From: Devosia sp.
GTDB lineage: Bacteria; Pseudomonadota; Alphaproteobacteria; Rhizobiales; Devosiaceae
NCBI GenBank assembly: GCA_016793415.1
Contig: JAEUMC010000980.1
Coordinates: forward strand, 1-8,114
Length of the DNA stretch: 8,114 nt
Direction of reading: 5' to 3'
The notes under the pieces are model-generated. The model did not search any database. It saw only the letters and a list, made by a program, of their open reading frames with translations, and was not told the origin of the DNA. Positions 1 through 7,383 of this stretch are shown one piece after another (position 1 is the first letter of the stretch; every line of letters starts with the position of its first letter). The translations under genes and the position numbers were made by a program.

Positions 1-86
1 TGGTCGCTATCATCGCAACAGCCCGAAAACTCCTCGTGATCCTCAACGCCATCCTGCGCGACCAAAAACCATGGAGACAAACTTGA
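1..86 (+). pseudogene. 3' end of a transposase gene, probably IS110 family (cut by window edge)
   Basis: The frame starting at base 3 reads 27 residues to a TGA at 84-86. The tail contains a basic-hydrophobic stretch (ARKLLVILNAILRDQKPW) that resembles the extreme C-terminus of IS110/IS1111-type transposases, which often end in a similar RKLLVxLNAxLRDxxPW pattern. These enzymes are DEDD-type recombinases that move their element through a circular intermediate. Only the last residues are visible, so whether the rest is intact cannot be told. No clear terminal repeat was seen after the stop, which fits IS110 elements, many of which lack inverted repeats. The identification rests on recall of a short conserved tail. 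Confidence 0.55.
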
Positions 87-101
87 CCGCCAAGACAGTC
101 G

Positions 102-121
102 CTCCCCCGCAAGCGGGAGAG
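102..121. repeat. GC-rich short palindrome (REP-like or terminator-like hairpin)
   Basis: A near-perfect inverted repeat of nine bases per arm with one mismatch (CTCCCCCGC and GCGGGAGAG) lies between the transposase tail and the stop codon of the 154-aa gene. It lies 25 nt beyond that stop in the minus direction, so it could end that transcript, but no T-run follows on the minus strand. Similar CTCCCGC/GCGGGAG palindromes are scattered between genes in many alphaproteobacteria, so a dispersed repeat is equally possible. Confidence 0.4.
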
Positions 122-146
122 GCACGCCGACTGCCGGCTCCAGCGC

Positions 147-611
147 TTATGGCCGCCGAAACTCCATGATCCAGTTGGTCTCCCACGTGGCCCCGCCATC
201 GTAGGAAAACGCCTGGCTCCAGCGTGGCGTCTCCGTATCGGTGCCGCTCCAGTCGAACAGCACCTTCACCGGCCGGTCGCCGTCCATGTCGTCGCCGGCA
301 AAGCTGCCGCGACCATTGTCGAAGCGGCCGAACACCGGCGGCTCCAGCACGCCCCGGCTCGAATTGATCCAGTAGATCGCCCACTCGTCGCGCTCGGGGT
401 TGTAGATCCTGAGCGTCATGCCCTTGAACCCCTTGGTCGGAAAATCGCTCTCGTCCACCGACACCATGCCGCCGAGCATGAGCTGCGCCGTCTCATAGGA
501 GGTGAACACATCCCACTCGGTCGAGCCGACGCCGCGCGCCTTGAGCCGCCGGTTGGTGACCACCCAGTCGCCATGGTTGAACGCAAAGCCGCGCCGCGTT
601 TCGCTATCCAT
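147..611 (-). CDS. Conserved hypothetical protein, 154 aa (DUF1579-like guess)
   Basis: The frame runs from ATG at 611-609 to TAA at 149-147. A good ribosome site (GGAGG, five bases before the ATG) supports this start. The protein has no signal peptide or membrane segment and looks cytoplasmic. It is rich in aromatic and acidic residues, with an early motif around residues 13-33 (NHGDWVVTNRRLK...GSTEW) and regularly spaced tryptophans near the end (positions about 125-148), suggesting a beta-rich barrel-like fold. The early W-x-V-x-x-R-R-L pattern recalls small uncharacterised proteins sometimes grouped with DUF1579, but I cannot assign a function. It is transcribed divergently from lepA, sharing a 160-bp upstream region. 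Confidence 0.8.
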   Translation of the reverse strand: MDSETRRGFAFNHGDWVVTNRRLKARGVGSTEWDVFTSYETAQLMLGGMVSVDESDFPTKGFKGMTLRIYNPERDEWAIYWINSSRGVLEPPVFGRFDNGRGSFAGDDMDGDRPVKVLFDWSGTDTETPRWSQAFSYDGGATWETNWIMEFRRP

Positions 612-771
612 CGGAACCTCCCCGCGCCCTGATGCGCCTGGCGGTGATAGCCGATCGGCGTGTCAGCCGATGTCAGGCTTTGCCGCGCGGTGGCGAGCGC
701 TACGCATCTGCCGCTGTTAACCGCAGATAAACCATCTTTGCCGGGCCATCCGGCTCTGGTATCAGCGGCCC
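612..771. other. Divergent intergenic region between the 154-aa gene and lepA
   Basis: This 160-bp gap must hold the promoters of both divergent genes. I see no convincing -35/-10 pair in either direction. It contains a perfect 10-bp palindrome (GCCGATCGGC, 650-659) and a pair of inverted six-base arms (ATCTGC at 706-711 and GCAGAT at 723-728), either of which could be chance in GC-rich DNA. Confidence 0.4.
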
Positions 772-2577
772 ATGTCCGTACCGCTCGACCATATTCGCAA
801 CTTCTCCATCGTCGCCCATATCGACCATGGCAAATCGACGCTCGCCGACCGGCTGATCCAGCTCACGGGCGGGCTCGAGCTGCGCGAGATGAAGGAGCAG
901 GTGCTCGACTCGATGGATATCGAGCGCGAGCGCGGCATCACCATCAAGGCGCAGACCGTCCGGCTGAACTACAAGGCGCAGAATGGCGAGACCTACGTTC
1001 TCAACCTGATCGACACGCCCGGCCATGTCGACTTCGCCTATGAGGTGAACCGCTCGCTCGCCGCCGTCGAGGGCTCGCTCCTCGTGGTCGATGCCAGCCA
1101 GGGCGTCGAGGCGCAGACGCTGGCCAATGTCTACCATGCCATGGAGGTCGATCATGAGATCGTCCCCGTGCTCAACAAGGTCGACCTGCCGGCCGCCGAC
1201 GTCGATCGGGTGAAGCAGCAGATCGAGGACGTGATCGGGCTCGATGCCTCGGATGCGCTGCAGATCAGCGCCAAGACCGGGCTCGGCATCGATACGGTGC
1301 TCGAAGCCATCGTCCACCGCCTGCCGGCGCCGAAGGGCGATATCGAGGCGCCGCTGAAGGCACTGCTGGTCGACAGCTGGTACGACACGTATCTGGGCGT
1401 CGTGGTGCTGATCCGCGTCATCGACGGCACGGTGCGCAAAGGCCAGAAGATCCGGATGATGAATGCCGGCGCCACCTACGAGCTCGACCGGGTGGGCGTG
1501 TTCACCCCCAAGCTGGTCGATGTCGCCGAGCTCGGGCCGGGCGAGATCGGCTTTTTCACCGCCTCGATCAAGCAGGTGGCCGATACCAATGTCGGCGACA
1601 CCATCACCGATGACCGGAAGCCCACCGCCACGGCTTTGGCCGGCTTCCGCCCGGCGCAGCCGGTGGTGTTCTGCGGGTTGTTCCCGGTCGACGCCTCGGA
1701 TTTCGAGGTGCTGCGTGAAGCGATGGGCAAGCTGAGACTCAACGACGCGAGCTTCTCGTTCGAGATGGAAACCTCGGCGGCGCTCGGCTTCGGCTTCCGC
1801 TGCGGCTTCCTTGGGCTGTTGCACCTCGAGATCATCCAGGAGCGGCTGGCGCGCGAGTTCGATCTCGATCTCATCGCCACCGCGCCGAGCGTGGTCTACG
1901 AGATTCACATGACCAACGGCGAGATGATGCTGTTGCACAACCCGGCGGACCTGCCCGACGTGGTCAAGATCGACCACATCAGCGAGCCGTGGATCAAGGC
2001 GACCATCCTCACCCCCGACGAGTATCTCGGCTCGATCCTGAAGCTCTGCCAGGATCGGCGCGGCATCCAGCGCAACATGACCTATGTCGGCAACCGCGCG
2101 ATGATCGAGTACGACCTGCCGCTCAACGAGGTGGTGTTCGATTTCTACGATCGGCTGAAGTCGATGTCGAAGGGCTATGCCAGCTTCGACTATACGCTGG
2201 CCGATTACCGCGAAGGCGACCTGGTAAAACTGTCGATCCTGGTCAATGCCGAGCCGGTCGACGCCCTCAGTATGCTGGTGCACCGGAACGCCGCGGAGTC
2301 CCGCGGCCGGCAGATGTGCGAAAAGCTCAAGGAGCTGATCCCGCCGCATTTGTTCGTCATCCCGATCCAGGCCGCCATCGGCGGCAAGATCATCGCCCGC
2401 GAAACCGTGCGCGCCCTGCGCAAGGACGTGACGGCAAAATGCTATGGCGGCGACGCGACGCGTAAGCGGAAGCTCTTGGAGAAGCAGAAGGCCGGCAAGA
2501 AGCGCATGCGCCAGTTCGGCAGCGTCGAGATCCCGCAGGAGGCATTTATCCAGGCGCTGAAGATGGGGGATGAGTGA
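772..2577 (+). CDS. lepA: Elongation factor 4 (LepA), ribosomal back-translocase GTPase
   Basis: The protein is a 601-aa translational GTPase that binds the ribosome and is thought to back-translocate or remodel stalled and assembling ribosomes; it is cytoplasmic or membrane-associated under some conditions. The GTPase motifs are all present: G1 AHIDHGKS (residues 15-22), G2 RGIT (54-57), G3 DTPGH (81-85), G4 NKVD (135-138) and G5 SAK (166-168). The LepA-specific C-terminal domain follows, ending in a basic [19 protein letters not shown] segment before the terminal helix. Length matches the family (about 600). The start [22 protein letters not shown] is typical; the site before it is poor in Shine-Dalgarno character. 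It is divergent from the 154-aa gene and convergent with the SIR2 gene. It looks intact. Confidence 0.98.
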   Translation: MSVPLDHIRNFSIVAHIDHGKSTLADRLIQLTGGLELREMKEQVLDSMDIERERGITIKAQTVRLNYKAQNGETYVLNLIDTPGHVDFAYEVNRSLAAVEGSLLVVDASQGVEAQTLANVYHAMEVDHEIVPVLNKVDLPAADVDRVKQQIEDVIGLDASDALQISAKTGLGIDTVLEAIVHRLPAPKGDIEAPLKALLVDSWYDTYLGVVVLIRVIDGTVRKGQKIRMMNAGATYELDRVGVFTPKLVDVAELGPGEIGFFTASIKQVADTNVGDTITDDRKPTATALAGFRPAQPVVFCGLFPVDASDFEVLREAMGKLRLNDASFSFEMETSAALGFGFRCGFLGLLHLEIIQERLAREFDLDLIATAPSVVYEIHMTNGEMMLLHNPADLPDVVKIDHISEPWIKATILTPDEYLGSILKLCQDRRGIQRNMTYVGNRAMIEYDLPLNEVVFDFYDRLKSMSKGYASFDYTLADYREGDLVKLSILVNAEPVDALSMLVHRNAAESRGRQMCEKLKELIPPHLFVIPIQAAIGGKIIARETVRALRKDVTAKCYGGDATRKRKLLEKQKAGKKRMRQFGSVEIPQEAFIQALKMGDE

Positions 2578-2598
2578 GGGTTGTTGCCAGACACTTCG

Positions 2599-2640
2599 AT
2601 CCTGAGCCGGCACTTTTACACCTAGGGCCGGAGACAGGAT
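2599..2640. terminator. Interrupted inverted repeat after lepA, possible bidirectional terminator
   Basis: Two nested pairs of arms match exactly: ATCCTG (2599-2604) with CAGGAT (2635-2640), and CCGGC (2607-2611) with GCCGG (2627-2631), separated by a small 2/3-base internal loop and a 15-base apical loop. It starts 21 bases after the lepA stop, in the gap between two convergent genes, which is where a shared terminator would be expected. There is no T-run after it on either strand, so a classic intrinsic terminator is not supported. A boundary repeat of the inserted block is the alternative. Confidence 0.35.
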
Positions 2641-2713
2641 GCCGAGCCAACAGGCAATGGCCCTACGATGGGAAAGTGAGCGGAAGCCGACTCAGCCATT
2701 GTGGCCAACTGCG

Positions 2714-4630
2714 CTAGGACCAGCGCATGCGCTCCGCCATACGCTCGTAATTTGCAACGAACAGGTCAATGAAGTCGGGATCTTGGTGACCGAAGCCGGC
2801 CGCAGTTAGAGAATCACGGCTTTCTCCCAGCGTCGCCAGCAGTTCTCTAGCGGACTCCCTGTGCCAAGAGGAGCGTCCCACGGGCATCCACACGAAGTTG
2901 CGCTGGCCGCCGCTCGTCTGCCCCAGCTGCAGTTGCATTTCATCTTTTGAATGCACTTCGAGGCTCGCAAGCGATCCCAGAACCTCGAAACGCTCGAACA
3001 GCGTCTCGAACTCAGCGACGCCGATGAAGGGGGGCGACCACGCCGTGAACACGTCCAACAGATGATCGCTCAAGGGCGTCTTCCGTCGGCCGAGACCTTC
3101 CAGTACCTGCCAATACGACTTCTCTGCTCCGCCCTTCCAAGCCGTTAGGAAGATAGTGGAGACGATTGAAACCGCCCCACCATTCGCCCGCGCCAGCATC
3201 GCCTGAAACAGCCGGTGAAGCACCTCCAACCGCCCTGAGCGCACTAAACCGAGGCCATAAGCTGTGAACACCAAGACTGCTGGATAGGCACGGATATCTA
3301 GGTAAGGGACAAAGCCTCCGCGTTGGATTTCTGCATCGGCGTACAGGCCACGAATAGTATCGAGTACCGGCGCAAACTCCGTTCCGTCGCCCCACCGACC
3401 GAGAACACCAGCCAGAGTGGCAAGGCTTTCGGTGGCGGCTTCATAGCGGAGAATTCTTGTCCGGAACGTATCGGAATTCCATGAGCCGTCTGGCGAGAAC
3501 TCTGCTCCGCGAGTGCGCTCTAGAACCCGCCGCGTTTCGTCAGTGATAAGATCGTCTAGCTGGATGCGATAATCGGGCCGAGCGAGAAAGCGCTTGCCGC
3601 TAGCGATCAGCAGTTCCAGGCTAAGCGGATTCGGCCGCTGACTCTGTTCAAGCGTGCTCACACGATCTGCCACCGCCCTAAAGAAACTGTCAGCATCGCT
3701 GATCGGAATAGTAATGGCAGCCCGTTGGCGGATAAGTTCCGTCGCCCCGTTGCCAACCCTACCGCGCACGGTCCAAAAGATCGGATAGCGGCGGCTCGGC
3801 GCACGTAGCATGGCTTTGCGCAGTGCCTCATCCCACTCGCCCGACCAGCCGGACACGATCAAACCGTATTCATCGAAGACGCGGTCGAGAAGCGCCCCAT
3901 ATTTTTCTGGATAAGCAGCAAGCTCATCCTCGGTGTTGAGAATGCGCGCATCTTTGTAGTCGCCATGCAGCTTAAGCAGATAGCATTTACTGTGCGCGAG
4001 TGGCTCGGCGCCAGCCAGCGCGTCCACGGAGGCCACTATGGTGGGCTCGATGCCGCGCTCGCGCAAACCGTTCTCTATCAGCCGGTCAAAGTTCGTGGTG
4101 ACGATTACCCTCACATAGCCGCCGGCCACGAGGTCGGCGATAGCACGATGCGCCGCTGTCGGCACTTTGCGCCCCTGTTCACGGTCTTCTTCGCTCGGTT
4201 CGATATAGCTGTGGAGGATAGAGCGGCGTTCCTCGGCCGTCGCACCGAGCTCGCGCACCAGCGTGGAGTAGTTTGGCTCATGGCCGGTCTGCTCCTTGTA
4301 CCAGGCCGCCCAATCGGGCTGATCGACCACTCCTTGTGCGAGAGCCACTCGACGCACCAGATCGAGGGTGATCTCCCAGCCGGTCGGAATTTCGGCGGCT
4401 CGCGATAGTCCCGATCCGATCAGAAGCGAGAATACGCCGCGGCCCTCGTAGAGCGAGAAGGCGACCTTAGTTAGTGGATCGGCAATGGTACTCTGTTCAA
4501 CGGCTCCGCCGATGTCAGTATTCAAAGCGTCGCCCCCGACAAATCCATTACGAACATAAAGTGAACGTAGCAGCCTTGAGCCGACTCGGTCCAGCCGATA
4601 ACCGTCCCAGGTCCCAGTTAGCGGCAACAC
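2714..4630 (-). CDS. SIR2-domain protein, probable NADase-type anti-phage effector
   Basis: The longest frame gives 638 aa from a GTG at 4630-4628 to TAG at 2716-2714. A SIR2-like Rossmann domain spans about residues 50-325: GSGLSRAAEIPTGWEI (72-87) is the NAD-binding glycine loop, TTNFDRL (178-184) carries the Asn/Asp pair, LHGD (221-224) carries the catalytic-type His, and VSGWSGEWDEAL (259-270) closes the pocket. Proteins of this kind in bacteria usually hydrolyse NAD+ during phage infection rather than deacetylate proteins. Residues 330-638 are a mostly helical region of no named domain, perhaps for sensing or oligomerisation. No signal peptide or membrane segment is seen. The start is uncertain: GTG has no ribosome site, while TTG at 4525-4523 (residue 36) follows GGGGG, and relatives I recall begin near residues 40-50. 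Codon use is less GC-biased than in lepA, suggesting transfer. No partner gene adjoins it. Confidence 0.88.
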   Translation of the reverse strand: MLPLTGTWDGYRLDRVGSRLLRSLYVRNGFVGGDALNTDIGGAVEQSTIADPLTKVAFSLYEGRGVFSLLIGSGLSRAAEIPTGWEITLDLVRRVALAQGVVDQPDWAAWYKEQTGHEPNYSTLVRELGATAEERRSILHSYIEPSEEDREQGRKVPTAAHRAIADLVAGGYVRVIVTTNFDRLIENGLRERGIEPTIVASVDALAGAEPLAHSKCYLLKLHGDYKDARILNTEDELAAYPEKYGALLDRVFDEYGLIVSGWSGEWDEALRKAMLRAPSRRYPIFWTVRGRVGNGATELIRQRAAITIPISDADSFFRAVADRVSTLEQSQRPNPLSLELLIASGKRFLARPDYRIQLDDLITDETRRVLERTRGAEFSPDGSWNSDTFRTRILRYEAATESLATLAGVLGRWGDGTEFAPVLDTIRGLYADAEIQRGGFVPYLDIRAYPAVLVFTAYGLGLVRSGRLEVLHRLFQAMLARANGGAVSIVSTIFLTAWKGGAEKSYWQVLEGLGRRKTPLSDHLLDVFTAWSPPFIGVAEFETLFERFEVLGSLASLEVHSKDEMQLQLGQTSGGQRNFVWMPVGRSSWHRESARELLATLGESRDSLTAAGFGHQDPDFIDLFVANYERMAERMRWS

Positions 4631-4734
4631 TGAGACGGCGATATATGCTCGGCCAGTATCGCTACGAAGGTAGGGCGGAATGGGTCACCAGGCGGACCGT
4701 CCACGAGATGGGAGATGGCGCACGCCGCGCTAGA
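4631..4734. other. Gap upstream of the SIR2 gene; probable promoter region
   Basis: These 104 bases separate the SIR2 frame from the regulator remnant. On the minus strand the SIR2 frame stays open upstream of the GTG as far as a TGA about 60 bases away. An AT-rich patch (CATATAT, about 4640-4647) is the only -10-like sequence seen, and it has no clear -35 partner. It would suit the GTG or TTG starts by position only. Confidence 0.3.
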
Positions 4735-5117
4735 TCACCCCACCCCCACCGTCCCCAGCGCAATCCCCATCGCCGCCCGCGCCGTCGCCTCGTCGCACAC
4801 TAGCGCGCTCCCCAGCCCCGAACGCAGTACCGCGGCGATGGCGTGGGTTTTGGTGGCGCCGCCTGAGGCGAACACCACATTGGGCACCTTGCGCAAGGCT
4901 TCGAGCGGCAGGGCGATGGCGCGGCGGTTGATCGGGTGGTCGATGGGCTAGCCGGCGGCATCGACGAACTGCGCCATCACATCGCCCACTGCGCCCGCTG
5001 CCACAGCTCATCGATGCTGACGTCGCGCGGCAGGCCATGGCGCATCAGCAGCGAGCGCTCGGTCATGTCGCCGATGGTGAGGAGGATCAGGTCGTTGCGG
5101 CCATCAGATACCCCCTC
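4735..5117 (-). pseudogene. Decayed C-terminal fragment of a SorC-family sugar-binding transcriptional regulator
   Basis: Reading the minus strand across two frames gives the sugar-binding-domain tail of a SorC/DeoR-type regulator: [20 protein letters not shown], then SLLMRHGLP and DVSIDELWQ, then AGAVGDVMAQF, then PIDHPINRRAIALPLEALR and a GGATKTHAIAAVL segment, ending at TGA 4737-4735. Two lesions are visible. A one-base loss near 4997-4998 (CAGCGGGC where CAGGCGGGC would keep the frame) shifts the reading, and an in-frame TAG sits at 4950-4948 just before PIDHP. The DNA-binding N-terminal half and the early sugar-binding domain are absent: the homology begins exactly at the atpB stop codon. 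Intact relatives sense phosphorylated sugars and control carbohydrate operons. This copy cannot make a functional regulator. Confidence 0.85.
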
Positions 5118-5865
5118 AATGCCCCGGATGCACGGCATCGTTCAGGTACATGCAGGTCAGCATGGTGAACACATAGGCCTGGATCACCGCCATCAGCAGT
5201 TCCAGCGCCGTCAGCCCGACGGTCATCGCCAGCGGCGCGATGGTGGCGGCCATGCCGAGGGGGCCAAGGCTGCTGAGGTCGACGATGAAGCCGGCGAACA
5301 CCTTTAGCGTGATGTGCCCGGCCAGCATCACCGCGAACAGGCGGACCGAATGGCTCACCGGGCGGGACAGGTAGGAGATGATCTCGATCGGCACGATCAG
5401 CGGCGCGAGATAGACCGGCACCCTGCTCGGCATGAAGATCTTGAGGAAGCTCACACCGTTGCGCCAGAGGCCGTAGATGGTGACCACGGCGAACGCCAGG
5501 AGACCCAGTGCCCCGGTGACGACGATCTGCGCCGTGACGGTGAAGGCGAACGGAAACATGCCGATCATGTTGGCGACGAGGATGAAGCTGAACAGCGAGA
5601 ACACCAGCGGGAAGAACCGCATGCCGTCGCGGCCGATGGCGCCGACCACCAGGTTCTCGATCGCCTGATAGAGCAGCTCGGCAACCAGCTGCAGCCGCGC
5701 CGGCACCAGCCGCCGCCGGCGGCCGGCAAAGATCATGAAGCCGGCGCCGACAGCTACCGTCAGCAGCATGTAGGCGGCGGCGTTGGTGAGGCTCAGATCG
5801 ACTGCGCCGAGCGGCGGCAGCGGGAAGATCGGGGTGACGACGAACTGGTGGACGGGATCGGCCAT
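5116..5865 (-). CDS. atpB: F0F1 ATP synthase subunit a (orphan copy)
   Basis: This 249-aa integral membrane protein forms the proton half-channels next to the c-ring of ATP synthase. It starts at ATG 5865-5863 with AAGGA five bases upstream, and ends at TGA 5118-5116. About five or six membrane segments are visible. The key motif [21 protein letters not shown] (from residue 173) carries the essential arginine (Arg175, E. coli Arg210), and Gln229 in AVIQAYVF matches E. coli Gln252. Length and the terminal [12 protein letters not shown] are typical of alphaproteobacteria. One oddity is Val179, where most relatives have Asn (RLFANMLAGH). It lies 23 bases after a 59-aa membrane gene, likely co-transcribed. 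Unlike the usual atpI-atpB-atpE-atpF order, no c or b subunit gene follows; a broken regulator does. Confidence 0.93.
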   Translation of the reverse strand: MADPVHQFVVTPIFPLPPLGAVDLSLTNAAAYMLLTVAVGAGFMIFAGRRRRLVPARLQLVAELLYQAIENLVVGAIGRDGMRFFPLVFSLFSFILVANMIGMFPFAFTVTAQIVVTGALGLLAFAVVTIYGLWRNGVSFLKIFMPSRVPVYLAPLIVPIEIISYLSRPVSHSVRLFAVMLAGHITLKVFAGFIVDLSSLGPLGMAATIAPLAMTVGLTALELLMAVIQAYVFTMLTCMYLNDAVHPGH

Positions 5866-5888
5866 GATGGTCCTTGCTGGTTGTGAAA

Positions 5889-6068
5889 TCAGGTGTCGAG
5901 CTGCCGGCCCACCCCATAGGCGGCGAGGCCGATGACGGAGGGCAGGAAAGCGGTGACGAGCGCCGCTGCCGGCACGTCGAGCGGCGCGGCAGCCGCGATG
6001 AGGCCGGCGAGCACGTAGCCGGCCAGGCAGCCGAGCAGCGCGCAGAGATTGGGAAGGGTGGTGGGCAC
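5889..6068 (-). CDS. Small two-helix membrane protein upstream of atpB
   Basis: A 59-aa frame runs from GTG 6068-6066 to TGA 5891-5889. An AGGAG ribosome site lies seven bases before the GTG and supports both the gene and this start. The product is almost entirely hydrophobic, with two predicted membrane helices (about residues 5-25 and 31-53) joined by a short PLDVPA turn, and a polar end GRQLDT. Its place just before atpB is where atpI usually sits, but it is half the length of AtpI and I see no AtpI motif, so it may be a reduced assembly factor, an unrelated small protein, or a fragment. It was too short to stand out as an obvious gene but the spacing and ribosome site are good. Confidence 0.65.
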   Translation of the reverse strand: MPTTLPNLCALLGCLAGYVLAGLIAAAAPLDVPAAALVTAFLPSVIGLAAYGVGRQLDT

Positions 6069-6075
6069 GAACGCG

Positions 6076-6089
6076 CTCCTGTTCAGGAG
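6076..6089 (-). promoter_or_regulatory. Hairpin that pairs with the ribosome site of the 59-aa gene
   Basis: On the minus strand the sequence CTCCTGAACAGGAG is a perfect inverted repeat in which the ribosome-binding AGGAG of the 59-aa gene pairs with CTCCT just upstream through a four-base GAAC loop. In RNA this would partly hide the ribosome site. The stem is short (five pairs), so the effect may be small or none. Confidence 0.4.
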
Positions 6090-6142
6090 GGGTCGTCCCC
6101 GAAAGCCCGATGCTCCGGCAGGTCGTCCTGTCGGCGGGTCAT
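6083..6142 (-). CDS. Possible 19-codon leader peptide before the 59-aa gene
   Basis: A short frame runs from ATG 6142-6140 to TGA 6085-6083 and encodes a polar, charged 19-aa peptide ([11 protein letters not shown]...). Its stop codon falls inside the hairpin that covers the ribosome site of the 59-aa gene, so ribosomes ending here could open that hairpin. Its own ribosome site is weak (GAG some nine bases upstream), and a frame this short is expected by chance. It may instead be a remnant of a longer gene, for example the soluble start of an AtpI-like protein. Confidence 0.2.
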   Translation of the reverse strand: MTRRQDDLPEHRAFGDDPS

Positions 6143-6219
6143 TGATTTCTCGTGCCCCCCACCGGGAGCGGCGGGGCCGAGCCTGACCAACGAGTGGCGC
6201 AGCTCGACCGCGCCGCCTC

Positions 6220-7383
6220 CTAGGTGACGAACAGCAGTACGCCGAACACGGCGAACAGGGTCAGGTGGAGCGTCCCCTGCAAGGCCGAGGCGCGCTGGCC
6301 GAGGAAGGTCAGCGTGGTGAGCCCGACGGTCAAAAGCAGCAGCACCGTCTCGCTCGGCGTCACCCCCATCACCACGGTCTTGCCGGTCACCAGCCCGACG
6401 ATCAGCACCGCCGGCACGGTCAGGCCGACGGTCGAGACGAACGCCCCGAGGCAGAGGTTGATCGAGCGCTGCAGCTGGTTATCGAGCGCCGCCTTGATGG
6501 CGGTGATCGATTCCGGGGTGAAGACGATGATGGCGATCAGCACGCCGCCCAGCGCCAGCGGGGCACCGACCGCGGCGATGCCGAAATCGATCACCAGCGC
6601 CAGGTCGTGCGCGAGCAGCACGATGGGCAGCATCAGCGCCACCAGCAGCACCGAGTGGATCACGATGCCACCCCGATCGACTTTGGGCCGCTCGCTCGCC
6701 GGCGTGCCGCCATTGTCGAGGGGAATGGTCAGCGAACCGAGATCGGGCTGAATGAAATAGCGCCGATAGGCGCGGGTCTGCATCAAGAGGAACGCCGCAT
6801 AGAGCACGATGGTGAGGAGCGCGAAGGCCACCGCCTGTGCCGGCAGGAAGGTGCCGTCGCCGCTGCTGAGCGTATTGGGGAGGACGAGGCCAATGCCGCC
6901 GAGCAGCAGGGTCATCGAGATATAGGCGAGGGCGCCCTGCGAATTGTATTCCTGCTCGCCGAAGCGCCGGCCGCCCAGCAGCAGGCAAATGCCCATCACC
7001 AGGTTGAGGATGATCATCATCACCGCAAAGATCGAGTCGCGGCCGATGGTGGGGTTTTCGCCGGGGCCGAGCAGCACCGCGGCAATCAGGATCACCTCGA
7101 TCGAAACGATCGAGAGCGTCAGGATCAGCGTGCCATAGGGCTCGCCCAGCCGGTGCGCCAGGTAATCGGCCTCGTGCACCACGCCGAAGGCGGCAACGAG
7201 GATCGTGGCAAAGATCACGACGAAACAGATGACGGCGACCACCGGATCGATGGGCGCATGCAGCCAGGTTGGGCCGCCCAGCATGAACAGCAGCACCACG
7301 CCCCAGGCGATGGCGAGCTTGATCAGCGTACGCGGTGGCAGGTGGCGGCTGAGGGGGATGTTGGCGTCGGTGGACGGAGACAT
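6220..7383 (-). CDS. chaA: Ca2+(Na+)/H+ antiporter, ChaA / y4hA type
   Basis: The 387-aa product is an inner-membrane cation/proton antiporter of the CaCA superfamily (COG0387), expected to expel Ca2+ or Na+ in exchange for protons. About ten to eleven membrane helices are visible. The two inverted exchanger repeats carry their signature acids: EPYGTLILTLSIVSIEV (residues 81-97, with Glu96) and FTPESITAIKAALDNQLQRS (288-307, with Glu291), followed by INLCLGAFVSTVGLTVPAV. Length is close to E. coli ChaA (366). The start is ATG 7383-7381, with GAAGG nine bases upstream. The reading frame stays open further upstream through the AraC gene, but that part is not protein-like. It lies 134 bases after the AraC-family gene on the same strand, which could regulate it. 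Confidence 0.93.
   Translation of the reverse strand: MSPSTDANIPLSRHLPPRTLIKLAIAWGVVLLFMLGGPTWLHAPIDPVVAVICFVVIFATILVAAFGVVHEADYLAHRLGEPYGTLILTLSIVSIEVILIAAVLLGPGENPTIGRDSIFAVMMIILNLVMGICLLLGGRRFGEQEYNSQGALAYISMTLLLGGIGLVLPNTLSSGDGTFLPAQAVAFALLTIVLYAAFLLMQTRAYRRYFIQPDLGSLTIPLDNGGTPASERPKVDRGGIVIHSVLLVALMLPIVLLAHDLALVIDFGIAAVGAPLALGGVLIAIIVFTPESITAIKAALDNQLQRSINLCLGAFVSTVGLTVPAVLIVGLVTGKTVVMGVTPSETVLLLLTVGLTTLTFLGQRASALQGTLHLTLFAVFGVLLFVT

Noticed and set aside
700..2613. A 637-aa open frame antisense to lepA
   Set aside because: It mirrors lepA exactly and its protein is His/Asp/Arg-rich and low in complexity, as expected when a high-GC gene is read on the opposite strand.
3965..4408. A 147-aa plus-strand frame across the SIR2 domain
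   Set aside because: It is antisense to conserved SIR2 motifs and has no ribosome site or recognisable family.
4730..5038. A 102-aa minus-strand frame over the SorC remnant
   Set aside because: It is an Arg/Ala-rich shifted reading; the real homology lies in the two joined frames of the pseudogene.
5087..5917. A 276-aa minus-strand frame overlapping atpB
   Set aside because: It is the shifted reading of atpB and is Arg/Pro/His-rich; atpB has the ribosome site and conserved motifs.
5116..6068. Sodium-type N-ATPase operon
   Set aside because: That operon has a atpD-C-Q-R-B-E-F-A-G order; none of those neighbours is present here and the AtpB protein matches the ordinary alphaproteobacterial type.
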